Source: an uncultured Lentibacter sp. (GTDB taxonomy: Bacteria; Pseudomonadota; Alphaproteobacteria; Rhodobacterales; Rhodobacteraceae). From it: a DNA stretch of 64,000 nt. The stretch spans positions 1 through 64,000 of the forward strand of contig NZ_CAKZKL010000032.1 in the NCBI RefSeq assembly GCF_937123735.1, written 5' to 3'. The notes under the pieces are model-generated. The model saw only the letters and a program-made list of their open reading frames with translations. It did no database searches and had not been told where the DNA came from. Numbering within the stretch: position 1 is the first letter of the stretch; every line of letters begins with the position of its first letter. Made by a program: the position numbers and the translations under genes. Positions 1 to 8,683 of the stretch are shown here, piece by piece.

Positions 1-3000
1 CGAGCGTATCGGTCACCGTATAGGTGCCATCGCCGTTGTCGGTGGGCATCTGGAAATCGGTGATCGTGTCGCTGCCCGCGCCATCGGCGAACACGAAGGT
101 ATCATCCCCCACGCCGCCTGTCAGCGTGTCGCTGCCGGTGCCGCCATCCAGCGTATCGGCCCCTGCGTCCCCGCGCATCAGGTCATCGCCGCCGCCTCCG
201 TCGATGGAATCATCGCCGTCATAGCCGTAAAACAGGTTGTCTTCGGCATCGCCGATCAGCGTGTCATCGCTGTCACTGCCATAGGTCCGCTCGATATTGC
301 TGAGCACATCGCCCTGGGCGTCACCGCCACTGCCCGTCCCGGTGCTGAGGTTGACATTCACCGCATCGGTGCTGTCCCGATAGTCGGCGGTGTCGATGCC
401 CGCGCCGCCATCCAGCGTATCGGCCCCGGCACCACCGCGGATAAAGTCATTACCGTCACCTCCGTCGATGGAATCATCGCCGTCATAGCCGTAAAACAGG
501 TTGTCTCCGGCATCGCCGATCAGCGTGTCATCGCCGTCACCGCCATAGGCCCGCTCAATATTGCTCAACACGTCGCCCTGGGCGTCGCCGCCACTGACCG
601 TCCCGGTGCTGAGGTTGACATTCACCGCATCGGTGCTGTCCCGATAATCGGCGGTGTCGGTGCCGTCGCCGCCCTCGAGCGTATCAGCCCCTGCGCCACC
701 GCGCATCACGTCATCTCCGTCACCTCCGTCGATGGAATCATCGCCATCATAGCCGAAGAGCAGATTGTCTTCGGTATCGCCGATCAGCGTGTCATCGCCG
801 TCACCGCCATGAACCCGCTCGATACCGCTCAGCACATCGCCTTGGGCGTCGCCGCCACTGCCCGTCCCGGTGCTGAGGTTGACATTCACCGCATCGGTGC
901 TGTCCCGGTAATCGGCGGTGTCGATGCCGTCGCCGCCCGCAAGATGGTCGTTGCCTTCGCCGCCGGTGAGCAGGTCATTCCCCGTGCCGCCGGTGAGCAG
1001 GTCATCCCCCGCGCCGCCGGTGAGCAGGTCATCGCCCGCGCCACCGTCAAGCGTATCGGCGCCGTCACCACCGTCGAGCGAGTCATCGCCCTCACCGCCG
1101 TCGATGATGTCATTACCAGCATCGCCAGATAGGGTATTCGCGCCTGCATCGCCGGTGATCGTATCATCGCCGTCGCTGCCTGTGACGTTTTCGATATTGG
1201 TATAGGTGTCGCCTTCGGCGTGGCCGCCAAACCCGGTGCCGCGCGTCAGATCAACGTCCACACCCGTGGTGTTTGGGCCCAGGAAGCCGAGGTTCTGATA
1301 GCTGACCGTGTCGCTGCCATCGCCACCGTCAAGCGCGTCAGCGCCCGCTGCGCCGCGCAGTTCGTCATCGCCCGCGCCGCCAGCGATTGTGTCGTCGCCC
1401 GCGCCGGACACGATCAGGTTGTCGCCCGCATCGCCTGTCAGGCTGTCATCGCCCGAGCCTGTGGACATATTCTCGAAGTTGCTGATCACATCGCCGTCGG
1501 CATGGCCGCCCGAGGCGGTGTTGGTCGCAAGATCAACCGTGACGCCAGCCGTGTCGTCATAGTAGTTCAGCCAGTCCGTGTCGTCGCCGCCGTCCAGCGT
1601 ATCGGCGCCCACGCCGCCCTGAATCCAGTCTTCGCCACTGCCGCCTTGAACGGAATCATCGCCCAGGCCCGCATTGATCCGGTCGTTGCCCGCGCCGCCG
1701 TCGATCACATCGTCGTTTGAGCCGTCAAGCGCGTCATTGCCGTCGATCACATCGCCGTCAGCATCGGTATAAGCGCCGGTCATGGTATCGTTGCCGGCTG
1801 TGCCGCTGACGATATAATCGTTGCTGCCCGCCGGGATGCCCATGGCTTGCAGGATCGGGCCGGTGTTGATCTGGTCGGGCGTGATGCCGGCCAAGGTGAA
1901 GCTCTCGCCGCCGGGGAAGCTCAGGATCGCATCGCCCGTGCCGTCGCCGTTTGTGTCGGTGATCGTCACATCATCGGTGGTGACAGGGGTTGTGCCGCCG
2001 TCTGATGTCAATTCTCCGAGGCCCAGGGTGTCGACCGCCGTATAGGTGCCGTCGCCGTTGTCCACGGGCAGTTCAAAATCGGTGATAACATCGTTGCCGC
2101 CGCCATCGCCAAGGTCAAAGCGGTCATTTCCCGCGCCGCCTGTCAGCGTGTCGTTGCCGGCCTGGCCGTGCAAAACGTCATTGCCCGCGCCGCCGTCGAT
2201 CACATCGTCACCCGCATCGCCATATAGCGTGTTGGCCTCGGCTGAGCCGATGATCGTGTCGTCGCCGCCATCGGCCCAGACATTTTCGATATTTGCATAG
2301 GTGTCGCCCTCGGCGTCACCGCCCGCGCCTATGCCGGTGGAGAGATCAATCGTCATGTCCTGGTCGGCGCCGCCATTGTAGCGGACCCAGTCAACGCCCG
2401 CGCCGCCATCAACAGCATCCGCGCCCGCACGGGCATAGATCTGGTCATGGCCGTCGCCGCCGAACAGGGTGTCATCCCCCGCGCCGCCAAAGAGTGTATC
2501 CATGCCGTCGCCGCCATCCAGCGTGTCGTCGCCGCCCTGACCATCCAGAGAATTGTTGCCCGCATCGCCTGTCAGGCTGTCGTCGCCCTGGCTGCCGCGG
2601 ATGTTTTCAATATTGGAATACACATCGCCTTCGGCTTCGCCGCCGCTGCCCGTGCCTGTGCCTGTGCCTGTGACCAGATTGGCCGTCACGCCTGTGAGCG
2701 CGCTATAGTAATCGGCAGTGTCCAACCCATCACCGCCCTCCAGCGTATCGGCACCGGCTCCACCCATGAGGCGGTCATCCCCTGCGCCGCCCACGAGGGA
2801 GTCATCGCCATCATCGCCGCGCAGATCGTTGTTGGCTGCGTCGCCAATGATCGTGTCGTCGCCGCCATCGCCCCAGACGTTTTCAATATTTGCGTAGGTG
2901 TCGCCCTCGGCGTCGCCGCCTGCGCCTGTGCCGGTGGAGAGATCAATCGTCATGTCCTGATCAGCACCGCCATTGTAGCGGACCCAGTCCGTGCCCGTGC

Positions 3001-4210
3001 CGCCATCAACAGCATCCGCACCCGTACGGGCATAGATCAGGTCATGCCCTGCGCCACCCTCAAGGGTGTCATCCCCCGCGCCGCCAAAGAGTGTATCGTT
3101 GCCAGCGCCGCCCTCCACGATGTCATCGCCCTCATAGCCAATCAGCCAATTTGCGCCCGCGTCCCCTGTCAGGGTGTCATCGCCAAGGCCACCGTGCAAA
3201 TTTTCGATATTGGTGAGCACATCGCCTTCCGCTTCGCCACCAGAGGCCGTGCCTGCGGCCAGATCTATGGCAACGCCTGCTGTGTCATGATAATAGTTTG
3301 CCCGATCTTCGCCCGCGCCGCCGTCGAGCGTGTCCGCGCCCGCGCCGCCCGAAAGATGGTCGTTGCCTGCACCGCCGGTGATGGTGTCATTGCCGGCATC
3401 CCCGCGCAGATCATCGTTGCCATCGCCGCCGGACAGGGTGTCATCGCCCAAGCCGCCATGAAGCACATCGTGGCCGTCCAGCCCTTCGAGCACTTCGCCA
3501 ACTTCGGTGCCGTATAGGGTGTCGTTTCCGCTTGTCCCGGTGATGGGCAGTGTCGGGCCAGCCGGGTCAACCACTTCATCAAAGATAGAGACATAAGCGA
3601 CAGAGCCTTCAAAGAAGCTGTCAAGATTGTCGGCCACATTGTCGCCTGAGGCTGTTTGCCCGGCCCCAATGGTGATTGGCTCGTTGAAGGACGCCCCCAT
3701 ATCCCAGGTGATTGCGCCATCTGTCGGGGTTGAGTAGCTGGTGGCTTGGGTGAGGTTTTCGACCTTATACTCACCGCCTGAGCCGTCATCATTCCACGAG
3801 AATGTGACGCGGATGTCATCGCCCGCGGCATAAAAGCCTGCCGCTGTTGTGTAGTTGTAATCTGTTGTGTCGGTTTGGGCACGCACGGCAATAGAGCCAT
3901 CGGCAAGGATGCGCAGGTCAAAATGGCCGCCGTCATCATTGCCCGCGCTGTCACGGGCAAAAAGGGTGCCTTCGTGCAAGCTGTCGGGTGTGAACTCTGT
4001 GACAAGCGTGCCTGTGGCCAGTTGGAACGCGCTGCTGGCGGCGATCTCGGCATAGTCGCCCACGCCATCAAACTGGCCAGCACCCCCCACCGCCGTTGCA
4101 TCACCGGCGTAAACACCGTTTTGCGCACCGTCTGCGTTTGCGGAATCCACCAGAGGATCTCCCGCAGTGGGCGCTGTTTCGTTGAAGGTCCAGAGTGAAA
4201 CTTGAGTCAT
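1..4210 (-). CDS. RTX calcium-binding repeat protein with N-terminal LamG-like domain (partial, runs off left edge)
   Basis: The reading frame is open from an ATG at 4210 to the left edge, about 1,403 codons, with the C-terminus outside. Residues 1 to about 215 are strand-rich and resemble a LamG/concanavalin A-like sandwich (segment GGAGQFDGVGDYAEI). From about residue 225 (GTSGNDTLYG) almost everything is Gly/Asp-rich RTX nonapeptide repeat of GGxGxDxLx type, known to form Ca2+-binding beta-rolls in type I-secreted proteins. RTX blocks alternate with linkers such as VNVNLSTGTGSGGDAQGD. A module of about 65 residues beginning DFELPVDNGDGTYTAVDTL (about residues 711-775) starts again at the window edge, so more copies probably lie outside. 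There is no N-terminal signal peptide, as expected for type I secretion; the C-terminal secretion signal is not visible. Adhesin, enzyme or S-layer-like roles cannot be told apart from this part. No secretion ABC or membrane-fusion gene is nearby. Confidence 0.93.
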   Translation of the reverse strand, partial: MTQVSLWTFNETAPTAGDPLVDSANADGAQNGVYAGDATAVGGAGQFDGVGDYAEIAASSAFQLATGTLVTEFTPDSLHEGTLFARDSAGNDDGGHFDLRILADGSIAVRAQTDTTDYNYTTAAGFYAAGDDIRVTFSWNDDGSGGEYKVENLTQATSYSTPTDGAITWDMGASFNEPITIGAGQTASGDNVADNLDSFFEGSVAYVSIFDEVVDPAGPTLPITGTSGNDTLYGTEVGEVLEGLDGHDVLHGGLGDDTLSGGDGNDDLRGDAGNDTITGGAGNDHLSGGAGADTLDGGAGEDRANYYHDTAGVAIDLAAGTASGGEAEGDVLTNIENLHGGLGDDTLTGDAGANWLIGYEGDDIVEGGAGNDTLFGGAGDDTLEGGAGHDLIYARTGADAVDGGTGTDWVRYNGGADQDMTIDLSTGTGAGGDAEGDTYANIENVWGDGGDDTIIGDAANNDLRGDDGDDSLVGGAGDDRLMGGAGADTLEGGDGLDTADYYSALTGVTANLVTGTGTGTGSGGEAEGDVYSNIENIRGSQGDDSLTGDAGNNSLDGQGGDDTLDGGDGMDTLFGGAGDDTLFGGDGHDQIYARAGADAVDGGAGVDWVRYNGGADQDMTIDLSTGIGAGGDAEGDTYANIENVWADGGDDTIIGSAEANTLYGDAGDDVIDGGAGNDVLHGQAGNDTLTGGAGNDRFDLGDGGGNDVITDFELPVDNGDGTYTAVDTLGLGELTSDGGTTPVTTDDVTITDTNGDGTGDAILSFPGGESFTLAGITPDQINTGPILQAMGIPAGSNDYIVSGTAGNDTMTGAYTDADGDVIDGNDALDGSNDDVIDGGAGNDRINAGLGDDSVQGGSGEDWIQGGVGADTLDGGDDTDWLNYYDDTAGVTVDLATNTASGGHADGDVISNFENMSTGSGDDSLTGDAGDNLIVSGAGDDTIAGGAGDDELRGAAGADALDGGDGSDTVSYQNLGFLGPNTTGVDVDLTRGTGFGGHAEGDTYTNIENVTGSDGDDTITGDAGANTLSGDAGNDIIDGGEGDDSLDGGDGADTLDGGAGDDLLTGGAGDDLLTGGTGNDLLTGGEGNDHLAGGDGIDTADYRDSTDAVNVNLSTGTGSGGDAQGDVLSGIERVHGGDGDDTLIGDTEDNLLFGYDGDDSIDGGDGDDVMRGGAGADTLEGGDGTDTADYRDSTDAVNVNLSTGTVSGGDAQGDVLSNIERAYGGDGDDTLIGDAGDNLFYGYDGDDSIDGGDGNDFIRGGAGADTLDGGAGIDTADYRDSTDAVNVNLSTGTGSGGDAQGDVLSNIERTYGSDSDDTLIGDAEDNLFYGYDGDDSIDGGGGDDLMRGDAGADTLDGGTGSDTLTGGVGDDTFVFADGAGSDTITDFQMPTDNGDGTYTVTDTL
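140..935 (-). repeat. Three tandem copies of a 264-bp (88-codon) unit inside the RTX gene
   Basis: The same text recurs with an exact 264-bp offset, anchored at 202, 466 and 730. The three copies differ by scattered substitutions only. Each unit encodes one RTX block plus one linker (VNVNLSTGTGSGGDAQGD-like). The multiple-of-three length keeps the frame, so copy number could change by recombination without breaking the protein. Confidence 0.9.
2250..3099 (-). repeat. Pair of about 253-bp direct repeats offset by 597 bp inside the RTX gene
   Basis: The segment 2250-2502 recurs at 2847-3099, offset 597 bp (199 codons), with long identical runs and scattered changes. It encodes a linker plus RTX repeats and is a different lineage from the 264-bp array, which suggests separate internal duplications within one gene. 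Confidence 0.8.
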
Positions 4211-4485
4211 AATTAGCCCATCCGCAAAAATCTGTTCTCTGCTTTAGACAGGGAAAACATGAATTATTTGCAGTCAGACTTTGTTCATTTTGTGACCAAT
4301 CTTAACGGCTTGGAGGGTTTGGCGCCGCACCAGAAACGCTTTAAGCCGTTGATTTTGCTATACTTCATGCAAATGACCCAAAAAGGAAACTTTCAAAATA
4401 TGAACAATTTTCGTCTTTGAACGGTATGATTTGGGCGGAGCAAAATGCCGGGTCAGCCCTGTCTGACGCGGTGACAGGGCGCGCT
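4211..4485. promoter_or_regulatory. Upstream region of the RTX gene / downstream region of the sulfatase gene
   Basis: This is a 275-bp gap between two leftward genes. It holds an 8-bp inverted repeat (AACGGCTT at 4304-4311 and AAGCCGTT at 4343-4350). As RNA on the minus strand this could end the sulfatase transcript. The AT-rich part 4211-4300 probably carries the RTX promoter, but I see no clear -35/-10 pair. No gene is recognisable here. Confidence 0.4.
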
Positions 4486-5814
4486 TCAAAGCGGCGGGGC
4501 AGCCTGGCTCACATCCAGCCCGTATTCCTTGCAACAGGCCGCGTGGGCGGCTTGCATTTGGGCATATGCCGGGTGCTCCTGCCCCAAATCGCGGGTTTGC
4601 CACCAATCTGTTGCCAGATCGAAAAACTGGGTCGACCCGTCGGCATAGCGGATAAAGCGATACCGGCCTTTGCGCACGCTTGCGCTATCTTTATAAAAGG
4701 TCGGCACAGCACGGTCAGGCGCACGCGCCCAGTGCATCTGCGGCCTGAGCGAGCGGCCAATCCGGCCCTCAAGCGGCGGCAAGCCCAGAAAATCCATCAC
4801 CGTCGGCCCGACATCTAGCAAGGCAACAGGGTCGGAGACCACCTGCGGCACGGGCGTTCGCGGATCATGCAGGATCAGCGGAACATTGGCGACCTGCTCC
4901 CAGAGGGTATGTTTGCGAAAGCGGTTGCGCTCCCCCAGATGCAACCCGTGATCTGACAGGATAACCACAAGGGTCTCCTCTGCCTGGGGGGACGCCTTGA
5001 TTGCATCCCAGACCCGTCCCAAGTGGTGATCGGTGTGGGTGAGCGCGGAAAAATAGTTGCGCACGCTTTTGCGCCATTGCTTGCGTTTGCTGCTGTCAAG
5101 GTTCTGTGTGTTCTGTTCTTCCATGAAGGGGCTTTCGTCAAACCCCGCCTGCCACGCTTTGGGCTGGCGAAAATTCTGCTCCGCATACATCTCTTTGAAG
5201 CGCCGCGGCGTGATCCAGGGGCCATGCGGGCCATAAAACCCCACTTCGCGATAAAACGGCTCTGCCTTCGGCGAGAGGTTTTTGAAAAACCGGATCAGCG
5301 AATTGGCTGACTGATGGTCATAAAAGCGCGGATCATCCTTTTCGTCGCGCGCCGCCTTGCCGCCGCGCAAGCCGCCAAACTCCATGCTGATGTGATCGGG
5401 AATTTGCCAATCCCCCCGAAATTTCTTTGGCGCGTCAGAAAATAGCTGTGCATGAACATCCTCTTCCAAGGCGCCATATCCTTGCATGACTTTACCACCC
5501 GAAGAGCAATAAAATCCGCGTTTGCGCAGCTCATGGGGCCACATCTGTTGGGGAGAAAGCTTTTCAAAGTAGTTTTTATACGGCCCCGTGATCCCGGATT
5601 GATGCGGCGTGAGCCCTGACATGAAACTGGCCCGCGACGGGCTGCACACAGGCGCCTGACAATACGCCGCCTGAAAAGCCGTCGACTGGGCGCAGATCCG
5701 GTCAAGGTTGGGTGTTTGCAAGGCCTCTCCGAAGGCGGTTTTGTATTTCCAGAAGGCCACGGCGTCGTCAAATGTGATCAGGACAACATTCTTCAGGGGG
5801 GCGTCCGAGGGCAT
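4486..5814 (-). CDS. Cys-type sulfatase, no signal peptide
   Basis: Alkaline-phosphatase-fold sulfatase of 442 residues that would hydrolyse a sulfate ester on an unknown substrate. The start at 5814 (MPSDAPLKNVVLITFDDA) puts the metal-binding FDD pair near the N-terminus as in the family; the longer in-frame extension upstream has no family similarity. The catalytic motif CSPSR is at residues 57-61; Cys57 must become formylglycine. The SDHGLHLGERN segment is the family's C-terminal metal/substrate region. Sequence style is closest to choline-sulfatase/iduronate-sulfatase relatives. There is no signal peptide, so the enzyme should be cytosolic, which favours a small imported sulfate ester over a polysaccharide. 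The divergent neighbour is a radical-SAM sulfatase maturase, the expected partner. The substrate is not predictable from sequence alone. Confidence 0.92.
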   Translation of the reverse strand: MPSDAPLKNVVLITFDDAVAFWKYKTAFGEALQTPNLDRICAQSTAFQAAYCQAPVCSPSRASFMSGLTPHQSGITGPYKNYFEKLSPQQMWPHELRKRGFYCSSGGKVMQGYGALEEDVHAQLFSDAPKKFRGDWQIPDHISMEFGGLRGGKAARDEKDDPRFYDHQSANSLIRFFKNLSPKAEPFYREVGFYGPHGPWITPRRFKEMYAEQNFRQPKAWQAGFDESPFMEEQNTQNLDSSKRKQWRKSVRNYFSALTHTDHHLGRVWDAIKASPQAEETLVVILSDHGLHLGERNRFRKHTLWEQVANVPLILHDPRTPVPQVVSDPVALLDVGPTVMDFLGLPPLEGRIGRSLRPQMHWARAPDRAVPTFYKDSASVRKGRYRFIRYADGSTQFFDLATDWWQTRDLGQEHPAYAQMQAAHAACCKEYGLDVSQAAPPL

Positions 5815-5976
5815 AACAGGCCTTTCAACAATACATATCACCAGCGCCGGGCCAGCCACACCGGCGCGCGCTGATGTGATAGGCCGCTTTGGGGAACAGG
5901 TCCAGCAAAGATCCTCACGGATTGTCAATCTGCGCCAGTTGCGCCACAAAGAGCAGGCCCAAGCCCGGAGCATGTA

Positions 5977-7191
5977 ATGGTTGCCCTCCCTTTTAGCATA
6001 ATGACAAAGCCCATCGGGCCACGCTGCAATATCGACTGCAAATATTGTTATTACCTCGAAAAAGAAAAACTCTATCCCGACGAGAAGAAATTCCGGATGA
6101 GCGACGAGGTGCTGGAGCGCTACATTCGCGAGACCATTGAGGCCGCACAGATGGCGGCAATGCCCGAAGTCAGCTTCGCTTGGCAGGGCGGTGAGCCTAC
6201 GCTTCTGGGCCTCGACTATTTTTGCAAAATCGTGAGCTTGCAGCAAAAATACGCCCCACAAGGCCTGCCTATCTACAATGCGCTTCAAACCAATGGCATG
6301 TTGCTGGATGACTCTTGGGGCCTCTTTCTGGCGGAACATGGGTTTTTGACCGGACTGAGCATCGACGGCCCCAAAGCTGTCCACGACCGATACCGCGTGG
6401 ACCGGGCCGGGCGCCCGACCTTTGACGCAGTCATGCGTGGTCTGGATGTATTGCAACGCCATGGCGTTGCACATAACGCGCTCACAACCGTCCACCGCGC
6501 CAACGGAACGAAAGGCAAAGCCATTTACCGCTTTTTGAAGGGCCTTGGGCTGGAGCACATACAATTCATCCCGATTGTCGAACGCAAGGGCCAGAACGGG
6601 CTTGCAGCCGCGCCTCAGATCGAAACCAGTTCGCCCCATGGCGTCACAGATTGGAGCGTTGCACCACGCGCTTATGGCAAATTTCTCAACGATGTTTTCG
6701 ATCTCTGGTACAAGACCGATGTGGGGCAAATTTTCGTGCAGTTCTTTGACGTCCAGCTCGGCTTATGGGCCGGGCGGCCAGCCGGGCTCTGTGTCTTTGC
6801 CGAGACCTGCGGCAACGCTTTGGCGCTTGAGCATGACGGAAGCCTTTATGCCTGTGACCACTATGTCTACCCTGAATACAAGCTTGGCTCGATCGCAGAA
6901 ACGCCTCTGCGCGAAATGCTCTGGAGCCCCGGTCAGCAAGCCTTCGGCCAAGCCAAAAAGACAACCCTCACCGCACAGTGCAACGCCTGCGCCTTTCGCT
7001 TTGCTTGCAATGGTGGATGCCCAAAGCAGCGCTTTGCCACAGCGAAAGATGGCGAGGCCGGCCATAACTATTTTTGCGAGAGCTATATGATGTTTTTCAA
7101 ACATGCCGGCGCGCGGCTTCAGAAGATGGCTTGGCAGATTAACAACGGCATTCCGGCCACCGGCGCGGTGCCCAAAGCCGCCAGACCCTAG
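5977..7191 (+). CDS. Anaerobic sulfatase-maturating enzyme (radical SAM/SPASM)
   Basis: Radical-SAM enzyme of 404 residues that oxidises the active-site Cys (or Ser) of sulfatases to formylglycine. The CxxxCxxC cluster motif is at residues 17-24 (CNIDCKYCYYLEKEKLYP, typical of anSME). The C-terminal SPASM region with auxiliary-cluster cysteines is present (CVFAETCGN, ACDHYVYP, CNACAFRFACNGGCPKQRF, YFCESY). The ATG at 5977 has GGAG at 5966-5969. The gene is divergent from the sulfatase across 162 bp, so the two are probably a substrate-enzyme pair, although the maturase could act on other sulfatases in the genome. Its stop codon overlaps that of the next gene within a CTAG. Confidence 0.93.
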   Translation: MVALPFSIMTKPIGPRCNIDCKYCYYLEKEKLYPDEKKFRMSDEVLERYIRETIEAAQMAAMPEVSFAWQGGEPTLLGLDYFCKIVSLQQKYAPQGLPIYNALQTNGMLLDDSWGLFLAEHGFLTGLSIDGPKAVHDRYRVDRAGRPTFDAVMRGLDVLQRHGVAHNALTTVHRANGTKGKAIYRFLKGLGLEHIQFIPIVERKGQNGLAAAPQIETSSPHGVTDWSVAPRAYGKFLNDVFDLWYKTDVGQIFVQFFDVQLGLWAGRPAGLCVFAETCGNALALEHDGSLYACDHYVYPEYKLGSIAETPLREMLWSPGQQAFGQAKKTTLTAQCNACAFRFACNGGCPKQRFATAKDGEAGHNYFCESYMMFFKHAGARLQKMAWQINNGIPATGAVPKAARP

Positions 7192-8516
7192 CAAACCGGC
7201 GGATACAACAGCGTCAGGAGTTCGCAGAACCGCGCATCAGGCGCGCGCAACCGTTTTTGCATATCCCACAAGGCCGCACGCCGTCGGGGCGCAAGCGGGG
7301 CCGCCATTCTGTGAAACTTGGCTTCTATTTCGGCAAGCGGCATTGGCGCCTCCGGACCGCCACGCGCGTGGGTATCACCGGACTGTAGCACACGGCCGTC
7401 TTGCAGGTGCACGGTCACATCGGCCCAGCGCCCCGCCGGGAAGCGTTCTGAATGACGCTGCGCCTGCGTGACTGTGATCTTGCTCAGAGCGGCGGCGACA
7501 TCCGGGTCTGCAAGGCCCTCAGCGGTGATATGCTCTGGGCCTATCTCGCCGTGCACAAGCAGCACCGCAAGTGCAAATGGCAAAGAGTATTGCGCCTGCG
7601 AGGTGGTGCTGGGCAAGCCCGCAAAAAGCGCCGCCGCCTGCGCAAAGCTCTGCACATCGACACGGGCAACATCGGCAGCCTGAAATTGATGGCGCGCGCG
7701 CAGCTCAGCCAGTGCATCAAGGGCGGCATGGGCCCAGCGGCAAACCGGATAAGGCTTTATGTAATTGCGCTCAATCGTCCAGTCCTGTCCCAGATCTTCC
7801 CAATGAGGGGCCGCCGCCTCAACAGTTATGGCCGGCGCGCCGGTGAAGCCCTCCTGCGCCAGCAATACCGCCATTGAGCCAACCATAGCGCCCATCCCCG
7901 AGCCATCGTGCAGCATCGTCGGATTGGCAATTTCGCGCATCATCTGACTGCGCGGACCGTGATATTCGGCAATCCCAAGCGCATGGCGCAACACCTCTGG
8001 CCCCTGCCTGCGCAGACGACAGCCCAAAGCGGCCACGCCCAGCGCGTTCCATGCCCCAGATGTGTGATAATCGCTCACGCTTGTGTGCAACGCCACGGCG
8101 GCCCGCGCTGCCACCTCATAGGAAATGACCAGCGCCACCAAGGCATCTCGCGCCGACAGGTCTGGCTCGGCTTGCGCAAAAGCACAAAGCGCCGGCACAA
8201 CGGCACAGCCGATATGGCCTTTGGTGGGGTTGTAGCCGTCATGGGCATCAAGATTGTCGATTTGGGTGGCCAGTGCAAAGCAGGCCCCGGTCAGTGACGC
8301 CTGACGCCCGTCAAAAAGAAGTGTGGCCACATCTGCGGGCTCAGCCGCACTCTGAAAGCGCACCGCATGGCTCCGCGCGATTTCACCGGCAGACAGGCGG
8401 GCCGCCCCGGCCGCCACGCCCAAAGTGTCCATGAGCAAGAGCGCGGCCATATCCAAGGCGCTGTCGGGTATGGCCGTTTCGCCAAGGGTGAACTCTGCGA
8501 TGGTCTCAAACGTCAT
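7188..8516 (-). CDS. MmgE/PrpD family protein
   Basis: A 442-residue member of the MmgE/PrpD superfamily (2-methylcitrate dehydratase, cis-aconitate decarboxylase and relatives). Family landmarks are the N-terminal helical part (DTLGVAAGAARLSAGEIARS), the LDAHDGYNPTKGHIG segment and ERNYIKPYPVCRWAHAALD near the middle. The start at 8516 (MTFETIAEFTLGET) is chosen because the 44 codons upstream lack family similarity. It is convergent with the maturase gene (stops share CTAG) and divergent from the SQR gene. No prpB or prpC genes are near, so a methylcitrate role is not supported. The substrate is unknown; many roseobacter paralogues are unassigned. Confidence 0.85.
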   Translation of the reverse strand: MTFETIAEFTLGETAIPDSALDMAALLLMDTLGVAAGAARLSAGEIARSHAVRFQSAAEPADVATLLFDGRQASLTGACFALATQIDNLDAHDGYNPTKGHIGCAVVPALCAFAQAEPDLSARDALVALVISYEVAARAAVALHTSVSDYHTSGAWNALGVAALGCRLRRQGPEVLRHALGIAEYHGPRSQMMREIANPTMLHDGSGMGAMVGSMAVLLAQEGFTGAPAITVEAAAPHWEDLGQDWTIERNYIKPYPVCRWAHAALDALAELRARHQFQAADVARVDVQSFAQAAALFAGLPSTTSQAQYSLPFALAVLLVHGEIGPEHITAEGLADPDVAAALSKITVTQAQRHSERFPAGRWADVTVHLQDGRVLQSGDTHARGGPEAPMPLAEIEAKFHRMAAPLAPRRRAALWDMQKRLRAPDARFCELLTLLYPPVC

Positions 8517-8683
8517 GCCTGCGCTCTCATCTGCTGGTCTTGGTATCTCAATTACAAACCCAATAAACAGCCGTCGGCCTGCCAAGGGCGACACCATAGG
8601 TCGCTTTCGCAATTTGTTGACCTGCATCAAAACAGCCGCGCGAGACACATTCTATAAGGAGCATGTGAACGGGAGGATTTTTC

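Noticed and set aside
140..935. Possible CRISPR or satellite array
   Set aside because: Repeat units are 264 bp, in frame and encode protein; no short repeat-spacer pattern.
2447..3517. 356-codon rightward frame inside the RTX gene
   Set aside because: Its repetitive Ala/Val/Ile text is the complement of RTX repeats; the leftward frame has the true GGxGxD signature.
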